Shown here: positions 54,053 through 62,126 of the stretch, one piece after another
Numbering within the stretch: position 1 is the stretch's first letter
How the letters are laid out: every line of letters starts with the position of its first letter
Assembly: GCF_029167625.1 (NCBI RefSeq)
Contig: NZ_CP119145.1
Coordinates: 620,001 to 684,000, forward strand
Source of the DNA: Streptomyces sp. AM 4-1-1
GTDB taxonomy: Bacteria; Actinomycetota; Actinomycetes; Streptomycetales; Streptomycetaceae
Reading direction: 5' to 3'
DNA length: 64,000 bases
Notes under the pieces: generated by a model
Seen by the model: the letters and a program-made list of their open reading frames with translations, nothing else
Told to the model about the DNA's origin: nothing
Databases searched by the model: none
Made by a program: the position numbers and the translations under genes

Positions 54053-54811
54053 GTGAGCGAGCCTGCGGAGGCTGGATCCGCCTGGGAGTACGCGTCGGAC
54101 GTACAGGTGGGGTTCGTTGGCGTCGACGGGGTCGGGCGGCTTGGTTCACTGGCCCGCTACTGGGATGAGCCTTTCGAACGTGCCGCCCCGGTCAGGAAGT
54201 TCATCGCGTTCAAGGGACAGAAGAACTTCACGGGTGACTACTGGGCAGCGACCTCGCGTGACCTGGTGGGTTACGAGTCGTGGGTCGAGCGGGACGCCGC
54301 GATGGCCCTGGACTTCGACCCTTCCGTGGTTGCCCTGGCCTCGCAGCCCTTCAGTCTGACCTGGTGGGATGGCGAACGGGATCATCAGCACACCCCGGAC
54401 TACTTCGCTCGGCTGGCTGACGGCACTGGTGTGGTGGTCGATGTCCGTCCGGAGAGCCTCGTCGACGAGGAGGCGGCCGGGGTCTTCGCGTTCACCGAGG
54501 GAGTCTGCGCGACGGTGGGGTGGCAGTTCCGGCTGGTTGGGGACTTGGGGCAGCCGTTCCAAGCCAATCTGCGCTGGCTGGCGCGCTACCGGCACCTTCG
54601 TTGCTATCGGGCGTCGGTAGCAGCGTTGTTGCGGCAGCTGTTCGTCGAACCGCAGCGGCTCTTTATCGGGGCGGACCGTGTCGGTGACCGGGAGGCGGTG
54701 CTGCCGACGCTCTATCACCTGCTCTGGAAGCACGAACTGACGGCCGATCTGGTCTCGCGTCCGCTGGGCGGTGGGACGCTCGTCAGCCTGGCGACGGGGA
54801 GGACAGCGTGA
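54053..54811 (+). CDS. tnsA: TnsA-like transposase endonuclease subunit
   Basis: A 252-residue homologue of TnsA, the restriction-like nuclease that cuts the 5' ends during Tn7 transposition. After GYESWVERDAAMALDF (Glu, about residue 77) comes HTPDYFARLADGTGVVVDVRPES, with Asp in TPDYF and D-x-R where E/Q-x-K is usual. A C-terminal helical domain follows. The GTG at 54053 has GGAGG at five bases; an ATG at 53993 is an alternative. The stop overlaps tnsB by four bases (GTGA). Confidence 0.8.
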   Translation: MSEPAEAGSAWEYASDVQVGFVGVDGVGRLGSLARYWDEPFERAAPVRKFIAFKGQKNFTGDYWAATSRDLVGYESWVERDAAMALDFDPSVVALASQPFSLTWWDGERDHQHTPDYFARLADGTGVVVDVRPESLVDEEAAGVFAFTEGVCATVGWQFRLVGDLGQPFQANLRWLARYRHLRCYRASVAALLRQLFVEPQRLFIGADRVGDREAVLPTLYHLLWKHELTADLVSRPLGGGTLVSLATGRTA

Positions 54812-56895
54812 GGTCTGCGCGTCCGGGACGGCTGCGGCTGGGTGATCGGGTCAGGTTCGAGAGGAGTACGTACACGGTCGTCGCGCTGACCGGGATGCGG
54901 GTTCGCCTGGCTGATGTTCATGGCGCGGGCATGCTCATCGACCAGGTTCATCTCCAGGCTGCCGAGGACTTCGCCGTTCTCGGCACCGGCGAGCGGGCCG
55001 CTCTCGGCTCGGCAGCGCTACTGGACCATCTCCCGGAGAAGGCTGCGGAGCGGGCGTTGTGGTGGCAGCACCACTTGGTCGAGGTTCTGACGGGTCTGCC
55101 GCCGGATGCTCCGGAGGGAACTCTGCCCCGGCCCGAATACGACCCTTCGTGCCGGTCGCTTGCGGAACGCGAGCGGGCCAAGGCCGCGGAGCTGGCCGTT
55201 CTGGGCGAGGAGATCAGTGCACGGACGGTCAAGCGCAAGCGGCAGCGTTATGAGGCCGGCGGGGTTGCCGCGGTGGTGGACCATCGCCTCGCCCCGCACG
55301 CTTCGCTGCTGGGCCGGGCCGATCCTCGGGTGGTGGCGGCGATGCGCCAGGCCATTGCGGAAAGCGTCCCGGCGTCCACCCGCACGATCGAGTACGCGCG
55401 TTGGCGGACTGGCCGCATCCTGGCCGCCGAGCACGGCGAGAACGTGGTGGAAATGCCGTCGCGGGCGACGTTCTACCGCCTGTTCACGAAGCTGTCCGGC
55501 GGTATCTCGGTGACCGGGTCGGCCCGCACTCGCCAGTCGCTGGCCAACCAGCCGGAGGGGCCGTTCCGTTACGAGCAGGTCGCGGCGCCGGGCGAGTTGA
55601 TGCAGATCGACTCCACCCCGCTGGACGTGCTGGTGCGGCTTGAGGAAGGGGTGCCCGGCAGGGTCGAGCTCTGCGGCCTGGTCGATGTCGCCACCCGCAC
55701 CATCGCCGCCGCGGTCGTGCGGCCCACCACCAAGTCGGTGGACGCCTCCCTGCTGCTGGCCCGTGCTCTGACCCCGGAGCTGATGCGGCCCGGCTGGTCA
55801 GATGCGCTGAAGATGTCCCGTTCCGTCCTGCCGCACCGCAGGCTGCTGTCGCTGGACGAGCGGTTGGAACACGCGGCGGCCCGGCCGGTGATCATCCCGG
55901 AGACCATTGTCTGCGACCGGGGCAAGGCCTTCATCTCTGAGAACTTTCGCGCCGCATGCCGAACCCTGGAGATCAACTTTCAACCCTGCCATCCACGCTC
56001 ACCTGCGGAGAAGCCCCACATCGAGCGGACGCTCGAATCGGTGGCCACGCTGTTCTGCCAGTTCCTTTCCGGCTACCTGGGCCGCACGGCCGAGCATCGC
56101 GGACGGAACATCGAGGACGAGCCCTTGTGGTCGATGCTGGAGATCCAGGCACTTCTGGACGAGTGGCTCATCCACTGGCAGAACAGGCAGCATGACGGGC
56201 TCCGGGATCCCGGCAGTCCCGGCCGCACCTTCACGCCGAACCAGAAGTACGCCAGCCTTCTCGAGAGTGCCGACTATGTTCCCCTGGCCCTGACCGGGGA
56301 CGACTACGTCGAACTGCTGCCCGTGACCTGGCGGGCGGTCAACTCCTACGGCATCAAGATCAGCCACCGCATCTACGACTGCGCGGATCTGGGCCCCTTC
56401 CGGCGCCAGCCCTCCGGGGTCGCCCGCAAGAAGAACCTGTGGGAGATCCACCGCGACCCCTACGACGCCAGCTGGATCTGGGTCCGCAACCACTGGGAGG
56501 GCGGCTGGATTCCCGTCCCCTGGAAGCACCTCGGCACCGTCCCACAGCCCTTCGGCGATCTGGCCTGGGACCACGCCGCGGCCGACCTGCGTCAGAAGGG
56601 CGAGAGTGACCCGACCGAGGAACAGATCACCCAGGCGGTCGCAGAGCTTCTGATCCGGGCCAACCAGGGCCCTGGCAGCGGCGGGAAGCGGCCATCCCGG
56701 CGCGGCCGGAGAGTCGCCGCCCGGACCAGGGCCGCCGCCGAAGGCACCGGGCCTCGGCCGCCGAAGCCGCCCCGGGCAGACGACCCGCAGCCTCATGACG
56801 ACGAGGAAGCGGACAACACGCAGGACGATCCGGTCGCGAATGTCATCCCGCTCGGCGTCTTCGACCCCTTCAAGGAGGCTGACAAGCGATGGTGA
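54808..56895 (+). CDS. tnsB: TnsB-like DDE transposase
   Basis: A 695-residue retroviral-integrase-type transposase with a Mu-type C-terminal domain. The DDE residues are Asp in LMQIDSTPLDVLV (about residue 268), Asp in IVCDRGKAFISENF (about 370) and Glu in EKPHIERTLESV (about 407). HTH-rich DNA-binding domains precede it. The last 80 residues are a Lys/Arg/Pro-rich tail that may contact TnsC. It should bind the GTCTCA boxes and join 3' ends. Start is GTG 54808; the stop overlaps tnsC by seven bases. Confidence 0.9.
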   Translation: MRSARPGRLRLGDRVRFERSTYTVVALTGMRVRLADVHGAGMLIDQVHLQAAEDFAVLGTGERAALGSAALLDHLPEKAAERALWWQHHLVEVLTGLPPDAPEGTLPRPEYDPSCRSLAERERAKAAELAVLGEEISARTVKRKRQRYEAGGVAAVVDHRLAPHASLLGRADPRVVAAMRQAIAESVPASTRTIEYARWRTGRILAAEHGENVVEMPSRATFYRLFTKLSGGISVTGSARTRQSLANQPEGPFRYEQVAAPGELMQIDSTPLDVLVRLEEGVPGRVELCGLVDVATRTIAAAVVRPTTKSVDASLLLARALTPELMRPGWSDALKMSRSVLPHRRLLSLDERLEHAAARPVIIPETIVCDRGKAFISENFRAACRTLEINFQPCHPRSPAEKPHIERTLESVATLFCQFLSGYLGRTAEHRGRNIEDEPLWSMLEIQALLDEWLIHWQNRQHDGLRDPGSPGRTFTPNQKYASLLESADYVPLALTGDDYVELLPVTWRAVNSYGIKISHRIYDCADLGPFRRQPSGVARKKNLWEIHRDPYDASWIWVRNHWEGGWIPVPWKHLGTVPQPFGDLAWDHAAADLRQKGESDPTEEQITQAVAELLIRANQGPGSGGKRPSRRGRRVAARTRAAAEGTGPRPPKPPRADDPQPHDDEEADNTQDDPVANVIPLGVFDPFKEADKRW

Positions 56896-57944
56896 CCGCA
56901 ACCGATCAGCAGCCGGCACCCGGTCGGCAGGCCGGATGGCGACAGGCCCTGGATCAGGACGAACTGCACCGCTACCTCACGACCTTGGAGGGCTGGCGAG
57001 AGTTCACCACTCAAGATCCGGTCCCGCCCGACCTGTTGCCCGACAACATCCTCGCCGGGTTGGACCCGGACGCGCGGCAGGACTACGACGACAGCCGTCT
57101 CGACTACCACACGCGTCTGACCGTGGCCGCGACCTCCACCTTGCGCACCGTCGTTCATACCGGCAGGCGGCTGACCCTGCTGAATCGCCATGCGATCAGT
57201 GCCCGCCGGGGCCTGATCCTGTCCGGCCCGGCCGGCACCGGGAAGACCACCGCGCTGACCCAGTTCGGCAAGACCATCGAGGCCATCGACAAGCGTCAGC
57301 ACCCGGGCATCGGCGGCCGCATCCCTGTCGTCTACGTCACCGTCCCACCCGCCGCGACCTCACGCATGCTAGCCGTGGAGTTCGCCCGATTCCTGGGTCT
57401 GCCCGTCACCGTCCGCGCCAACATCACCGACGTGATCGAGGCCGTCTGCGGTGTCCTCATCGACGCGAGAGTCAGCGTCGTGTGTGTCGATGAGCTGCAC
57501 AACCTGTCCCTCACGACCCGCAGCGGCGCCGAGGTCTCGGACACCCTGAAGTACTTCTCCGAGCGCATCCCCGCCACCTTCGTCTATGCAGGAATCGACC
57601 TGGAAGCGAACGGACTGTTCGACGGCACCCGGGGACGACAGATCGCCGGCCGGTTCGGAGTCATCGAAACCGTCGCCTTCCCTCGCACCGAGGAGTGGAA
57701 CGGCCTGGTCACCACCCTCGAACAGGCCCTACGACTGCACCACCACCAGCCGGGGACTCTGGAAGGGCTGGCCCACTACCTCCACGACCGCACCGGCGGC
57801 ATGATCGGCTCGCTGTCCCACCTCATCCGCGGCGCCGCCCTCGACGCCATCCTGGACGGCACCGAGAAGATCACCCGCAAGTCCCTGCAGAACGTGAAAC
57901 TCGACCGCGCGGCCGAGACCCGGAAGTCCAAACCGGCCTCATGA
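56889..57944 (+). CDS. tnsC: TnsC/TniB-like AAA+ ATPase
   Basis: A 351-residue AAA+ regulator of transposition. Walker A is LILSGPAGTGKTTALTQFGK (about residue 115) and Walker B is VVCVDELHNL (about 200), followed by sensor motifs. TnsC proteins form filaments on target DNA and link the target selector to the transposase. The start is ATG 56889 inside the last codons of tnsB. The stop TGA overlaps the tniQ start ATG (57941) by four bases. Confidence 0.88.
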   Translation: MVTATDQQPAPGRQAGWRQALDQDELHRYLTTLEGWREFTTQDPVPPDLLPDNILAGLDPDARQDYDDSRLDYHTRLTVAATSTLRTVVHTGRRLTLLNRHAISARRGLILSGPAGTGKTTALTQFGKTIEAIDKRQHPGIGGRIPVVYVTVPPAATSRMLAVEFARFLGLPVTVRANITDVIEAVCGVLIDARVSVVCVDELHNLSLTTRSGAEVSDTLKYFSERIPATFVYAGIDLEANGLFDGTRGRQIAGRFGVIETVAFPRTEEWNGLVTTLEQALRLHHHQPGTLEGLAHYLHDRTGGMIGSLSHLIRGAALDAILDGTEKITRKSLQNVKLDRAAETRKSKPAS

Positions 57945-58993
57945 GCATCGTCGAGAGCGGCGTGATCAGCGGGAACCTCCGCCTGCTGCCCGTCCAGGTC
58001 CGCCCGCGAGGCGGCGAAGGAGTCCGGGCGTTCATCGTTCGCCTCGCCCACGCAAACCACCTGATTCCGGTCTATCTGCGGATGTTCCTCTGCGAACCGC
58101 CCGATCATCGAGGCCTCCCGAGTTGGTCGCGGCTGGCGGCCGTCACGGGCCGCGATCCGGACTTCCTGCGGATCACGCCGGAGACCCGACACTGTCTGGA
58201 GTGCGGGGCCGCCATGCCGCCTCTCGGCATCCTTGGACGTCAGGCTCTGCGTTGTTCGCAGGCTTGCCGCCAGAAGGTATACCGCAGACGCCACCCGTTC
58301 AGCGAGTGGCTGCGAGTGCCCTGCCGGCAGTGCGGCGAGACCATGCGGGTTAGGCCCGGACGGCGCCGTCACCTGTGCTCATCGCGCTGTCGTCGGGACG
58401 CTTATCTCGAACGACAGCGACGTCGCCAAGAACGATCCGACCAGACCGGGGAAACCAAACCACCCCTGTGTCCCATCTGTGAGCGTCCTTTGCCGCCCGG
58501 AAGTCCTTCTTCGAGACGGAGAACGTGTTCCCAACCGTGTCGTCAGCAGGCATACCGCTGGCGAAGTGCATCACCGCCTCGCCCTGTTCCCTCCCCGGCT
58601 GAAGCAGCGGAACCCCCGTCGCAGCCCCCGTCACCACGGCTCTGCGAGATCTGCTCGGCCACACTGCCTCCCGGCCCCAGCGGCGAACCTGCTCTCACCG
58701 CTGTCGCCAGCAGGCTTACCGATGGCGCATCAAACCGCCACCAACTTCGCCCCCGCCTCCCGAACCCGCAGCTTCATTCCACACGGCCGGGGCGAGGGCT
58801 GCCGCCCTCGCCCCGGCCCAGATCACACCGTCCTGCACGGTCTGCGCAGGACCACTGCCGACAGGTCGCGGTCGGGCTCAACGACGGACCTGTTCGCACC
58901 GTTGCCGGCAGAAGGCATATCGCCAACGACAGCCGATCCGCTGACCAGGGTCCATATCAGCTGAGATTTTCGACGCCCCCGCGTCTCAAATGA
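57941..58993 (+). CDS. tniQ: TniQ-like target selector with tandem zinc-finger modules
   Basis: The N-terminal 75 residues read LRLLPVQVRPRGGEGVRAFI and RLAHANHLIPVYLRMFLC, fitting a TniQ domain. Then come modules of the form C-x2-C...C-S-x2-C-R-x2-A-Y: residues 85-109, 128-150 and 177-200. A fourth begins CEIC at 235 but the frame changes at about 58680. In the next frame it continues RRTCSHRCRQQAYRWR and a fifth module CTVC...CSHRCRQKAYRQR, ending at TGA 58942-58944. One missing base would restore a protein with five modules. As written, the frame runs to 58993 with unrelated sequence after residue 247. TniQ proteins choose the target, so the fingers are the likely reader. Confidence 0.75.
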   Translation: MSIVESGVISGNLRLLPVQVRPRGGEGVRAFIVRLAHANHLIPVYLRMFLCEPPDHRGLPSWSRLAAVTGRDPDFLRITPETRHCLECGAAMPPLGILGRQALRCSQACRQKVYRRRHPFSEWLRVPCRQCGETMRVRPGRRRHLCSSRCRRDAYLERQRRRQERSDQTGETKPPLCPICERPLPPGSPSSRRRTCSQPCRQQAYRWRSASPPRPVPSPAEAAEPPSQPPSPRLCEICSATLPPGPSGEPALTAVASRLTDGASNRHQLRPRLPNPQLHSTRPGRGLPPSPRPRSHRPARSAQDHCRQVAVGLNDGPVRTVAGRRHIANDSRSADQGPYQLRFSTPPRLK

Positions 58994-59043
58994 TTTGGTC
59001 GTCACAGGTCACAGACCTGCCCCGAGACCAGATCATCTGCGAC
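58983..59043. repeat. Inner end-box-like sites after tniQ
   Basis: GTCTCAAATGATTTGGTCG lies at 58983-59001 on the plus strand and GTCGCAGATGATCTGGTCT reads on the minus strand from 59043. Both are close to the left-end boxes. Between them is a perfect palindrome CAGGTC-ACA-GACCTG (59005-59019). They could be the right end of an inner, older version of the element, or operator sites. The nested IS starts 21 bp further on. Confidence 0.55.
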
Positions 59044-59063
59044 GGGTCATCTGTCAAACGTTC

Positions 59064-59100
59064 GGCTCTGTCTCACATTCGGTGGTGACTCTGCGTGGTG
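59064..59100 (+). repeat. Left terminal inverted repeat of the IS (37 bp)
   Basis: It is exactly complementary to 60654-60690. The transposase GTG start lies within its last six bases. Confidence 0.95.
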
Positions 59101-60653
59101 AGTGTCGTTGACATCGATGTGATGGATGTCAACCAACTTGCGCAGATGGTATTTGCGGGGATATCTCCGCTGGTCATTGAGGATGTGGTCGACGAGGGCG
59201 AGCGGGTCGTGGTGAGGGCGCGGACTCCGCAGAAGACCGCGCCCTGCCCCGTGTGCGGGGCCTCGTCGGGGCGCGTTCACGGGTATCACTGGCGGACCGT
59301 GGCCGACGTACCGGTCGACGGCCGACGAGTGGTGGTCCGTGTACGGGTGCGGCGTCTGGTCTGTCCGACACACGGCTGCCGTCACACCTTCCGCGAGCAG
59401 GTGCCCGGGGTGCTGGAGCGTTATCAGCGACGCACCACCCGCCTGACCGCGCAGGTCAAGGCGGTATTCAAGGAGTTAGCGGGCCGGGCAGGGACGCGCG
59501 TACTGGCGATACTCGCTGTAGGCCTGTCGCGTCACACGGCTCTGCGGGCCCTGTTGCGGATTCCGTTGCCCACGGGACGGGCGCCCCGCGTGATCGGCGT
59601 CGACGATTTCGCTCTGCGCCGGCGGCACCGCTATGCCACCGTGGTGATCGACGCCGAGACCCATGAGCGGATCGACGTGCTGCCCGACCGCACGGCTGAC
59701 ACTCTGGAAGCCTGGCTGCGCGAACATCGGAGCGTCGAGATCGTGTGCCGTGACGGCTCGGCGACCTACGCCGAGGCCATCCGCCGCGCTCTGCCCGATG
59801 CAGTGCAGGTCGGTGACCGCCGGCATTTATGGCACAACCTGTGCGAAGCCGCCCTGAGCGAGATCAAGGCGCACAGCACCTGCTGGGCCACCGTGCTGGA
59901 GGCGCCCCTGTATGACGGGCCCCGCGCACGGACCACCCTGGAGCGCTGGCACCAGATTCACGACCTCCTCGACCAGGGCGTGGGTCTCCTCGAGTGCGGC
60001 CGCCGTCTGCATCTGGCCCTGAATACCGTCAAACGCTATGCCCGAGCCGACCGGCCCGAGCGGATGCTCCGCGTCCCGAAATACCGCGCCAGCCTCGTCG
60101 ATCCCTACCGCGAGCACCTGCGCAAACGCCGGGCTGACGACCCCGCCGTCCCCGTCCAGCACCTCTTCGGAGAGATCAAGGCCCTTGGCTTCACGGGCTG
60201 CCTCAACCTCCTGCACAAGTACATCAACCAAGGGCGCGCGGACGCCGACCGCAGCCATATCTCCGCACGCAGACTCGCCGGATGCTCCTCACCAGGCCCG
60301 ACAACCTCAAGGCCGAGCACCACGACCTCCTGGCCCGGCTCACCGCCGCCTGCCCCGAGTTGACCCAACTGGCAACCCACATCCGGACCTTCGCTCTACT
60401 TCTGAAGCCTCAGCCAGAAAACGCCGATGCACTCGACCGATGGGTCGCCCAGGTCCGCGCGGCCGATCTGCCGTATCTGCACGCCTTCACCCGCGGTCTC
60501 GAGCGAGACCGCGACGCTGTGATCGCCGCATTCACACTCCCGTACAGCAACGGCCCGACCGAGGGCGTCAACACCAAGACCAAGCGGATTGCCCGCCAGA
60601 TGCACGGACGAGCAGGCTTCACCCTCCTTCGCCACCGCATCCTCCTCGGATAA
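59095..60653 (+). pseudogene. ISL3-family transposase, frameshifted
   Basis: The first part reads an N-terminal zinc finger (CPVCGASSGRVHGYHWRTVA...CPTHGC, about residues 43-90). The ISL3 DDE core follows: VIGVDDFALRRRHRYATVVID (Asp) and EIVCRDGSATYAEAIRRALP (Asp). At about 60275 the phase changes: after ARRLAG the continuation is found one frame over from ATG 60282 as MLLTRPDNLKAEHHDLLARL, TLPYSNGPTEGVNTKTK (Glu) and stop at 60653. One lost base near GCCGGATG explains it. The original protein would be about 515 residues. Confidence 0.85.
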
Positions 60654-60690
60654 CACCACGCAGAGTCACCACCGAATGTGAGACAGAGCC
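60654..60690 (-). repeat. Right terminal inverted repeat of the IS (37 bp)
   Basis: An exact inverted copy of 59064-59100. It begins at the base after the transposase stop. Confidence 0.95.
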
Positions 60691-60711
60691 GCTCTTTTGA
60701 CAGTCCCTGGG

Positions 60712-61191
60712 CTATGTCTGACCTCCGTGTCGATGAGCGTTCCAGAGGCGTCTGAGGGCTTCGAGTTCGGTTCGAGGGAAGTGTTCACCCCATTTACCTC
60801 GGTAGCCGCTCTCGTCGTAGGTCTGAACCACCTCGTCGAAGCAGCGGATCACGGCTCGAGCTAGCGCGTCGACGTCGAGTTGGCTCGACCAGATTTCGGT
60901 GCCCTTGTTGTCGTGGTCGCTGCCGCGGCGCAATTCCAGGAGGCGAACCCAGGCGTCGTCGCCCTGGCGGTAGAAGATCCACCGGAAGGCGGTGGGCTCG
61001 GCTTCGAACTGCGCTCGGGTGTCCGTCTCGCCTGAGACGAGCCGGGCCACGGCAGTCAGGAGCTCCTCTGGGGCGTTAGTGATGTAGGACGCGGTGAGCT
61101 CGACTTGGGCCTTTTCGTCTTCAACTGTGCAGTTGGCCCAGCCATGTCCGTTGAGCGTCCAGGCCATGCGCATGCCGGTAGTCACGTCCAT
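60712..61191 (-). CDS. Hypothetical protein, transposon cargo
   Basis: A 159-residue soluble protein starting MDVTTGMRMAWTLNGHGWAN. It contains FRWIFYRQGDDAWVRLLELR and the C-terminal VVQTYDESGYRGKWGEHFP. No domain is recognised. The start overlaps the stop of the next gene by ten bases, so both are read from one transcript. Codon use is less extreme than the chromosomal genes beside the transposon, consistent with transfer. Confidence 0.65.
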   Translation of the reverse strand: MDVTTGMRMAWTLNGHGWANCTVEDEKAQVELTASYITNAPEELLTAVARLVSGETDTRAQFEAEPTAFRWIFYRQGDDAWVRLLELRRGSDHDNKGTEIWSSQLDVDALARAVIRCFDEVVQTYDESGYRGKWGEHFPRTELEALRRLWNAHRHGGQT

Positions 61192-61838
61192 TCCGTACCG
61201 AGCGGCGTCGGCGGTATGCCCGGCGCGGGAAGAGCGAGAACGCGGGCAAGGGCGGCGGCCAGAGGAACGGAGTGGTGAGGCAGGTGCTCGGAAACCCAGT
61301 CCGTTGCCGCCGCGAGAAACTCGGTCAGGTCGTGCTCTGCACTGGCGAGCAGCTGGCGGAGCTCGGTGACTGACAGTTCGATCACTGGACTGTCATTCCG
61401 GTCGGTGTCGACGGTGAGGCGGATGGTATCCCCATGGCGCTCGGCCAGCGACGGCTGCGGATCGTGGCCGTACCCGATGATGCCGCTGCCGTCGAGGACC
61501 TGGTACCAGTCGGGCCAGTCCTCCAGTCCGTCACAGCAGCCAGGCGAGAAGGTGATGCCCGTGGCGATCTCCGTGACACGCAGGCCGCCCGCCGCATAGA
61601 GGTTGTCGAGGTTCAGCAGCCCGTGGAGGAAGCCACTGAGAGGCTCGGCTGGCCGAGGCGGAAGGTCGCCATCGTCTGCGGGGTCCACGTCATTGCAGGC
61701 GGCGATGCGCATGAGCGCCGTCCCGATCTCGACGGGTGAGAGTTCACCGCTGAGCGGCAGGAAGTTGAACCGCTCGGTCTCGGCGACAGGCCAGAGGTCG
61801 AAGCCATCGGGGGTGTTCATCTCCAGTACAGGCTGCAT
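61182..61838 (-). CDS. Hypothetical protein, transposon cargo
   Basis: A 218-residue acidic protein of unknown function. It begins MQPVLEMNTPDGFDLWPVAE and contains GFLHGLLNLDNLYAAGGLRV and PGCCDGLEDWPDWYQVLDG. Such proteins resemble immunity or DUF-type proteins in general build only. The ATG at 61838 is taken because AGG stands eight bases before it; GTG at 61847 is an alternative. It precedes and overlaps the smaller gene. Confidence 0.65.
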   Translation of the reverse strand: MQPVLEMNTPDGFDLWPVAETERFNFLPLSGELSPVEIGTALMRIAACNDVDPADDGDLPPRPAEPLSGFLHGLLNLDNLYAAGGLRVTEIATGITFSPGCCDGLEDWPDWYQVLDGSGIIGYGHDPQPSLAERHGDTIRLTVDTDRNDSPVIELSVTELRQLLASAEHDLTEFLAAATDWVSEHLPHHSVPLAAALARVLALPAPGIPPTPLGTEWT

Positions 61839-61996
61839 CACGATCACCTGGCGAAGTGTTCCCCATCCGTCACCGACGTCGCCTCCCGATTACGCCGAGC
61901 ATCCTCGTCTCCGCCAGCCTCAAATAGCTAGCGACTGTTCTGCGGCCAGGGCCCAGGCGTACGGGTGGGATCCCGGGCCGGACCGGGCCCGGGGCT

Positions 61997-62126
61997 GGCT
62001 CACTTTCAACGAGGCTGGACAGTTCGGCCCATCTTCCATGAGACGGATTGAGCAGTGGCCCAGTTTCGCTGAGACGGACCGTCGTCGACCCACCTTCAAT
62101 GAGACGTCCCCCAGCTTCGATGAGAC
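61997..62126 (-). repeat. Right-end transposase-binding boxes (five)
   Basis: Five 19-bp boxes on the minus strand: GTCTCATCGAAGCTGGGGG, GTCTCATTGAAGGTGGGTC, GTCTCAGCGAAACTGGGCC, GTCTCATGGAAGATGGGCC and GCCTCGTTGAAAGTGAGCC, from 62126 inward. Consensus GTCTCAnngAAnnTGG. The first two are 21 bp apart and the rest about 30, matching the left end. No gene is seen between 61839 and 62181. Confidence 0.75.

Larger units (their letters stand above)
59064..60690 (+). mobile_element. ISL3-like insertion sequence with perfect 37-bp inverted repeats
   Basis: A 1627-bp element. Its ends, 59064-59100 and 60654-60690, are exact inverted copies of 37 bp starting GGCTCTGTCTCACATTCGG. The tip GGCTCT is typical of ISL3 elements. 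The single transposase gene fills it but is frameshifted. The flanking 8-mers (AAACGTTC left, GCTCTTTT right) do not match, so no target duplication is seen. CTGTCAAA lies five bases outside the left end and its complement TTTGACAG five bases outside the right. Confidence 0.88.

Noticed and set aside
61997..62126. A CRISPR-like array (repeats about every 30 bp)
   Set aside because: The shared core is only about 16-19 bp with variable bases, spacers are 2-12 bp, and the same boxes occur at the other end of the transposon, as for transposase-binding sites.
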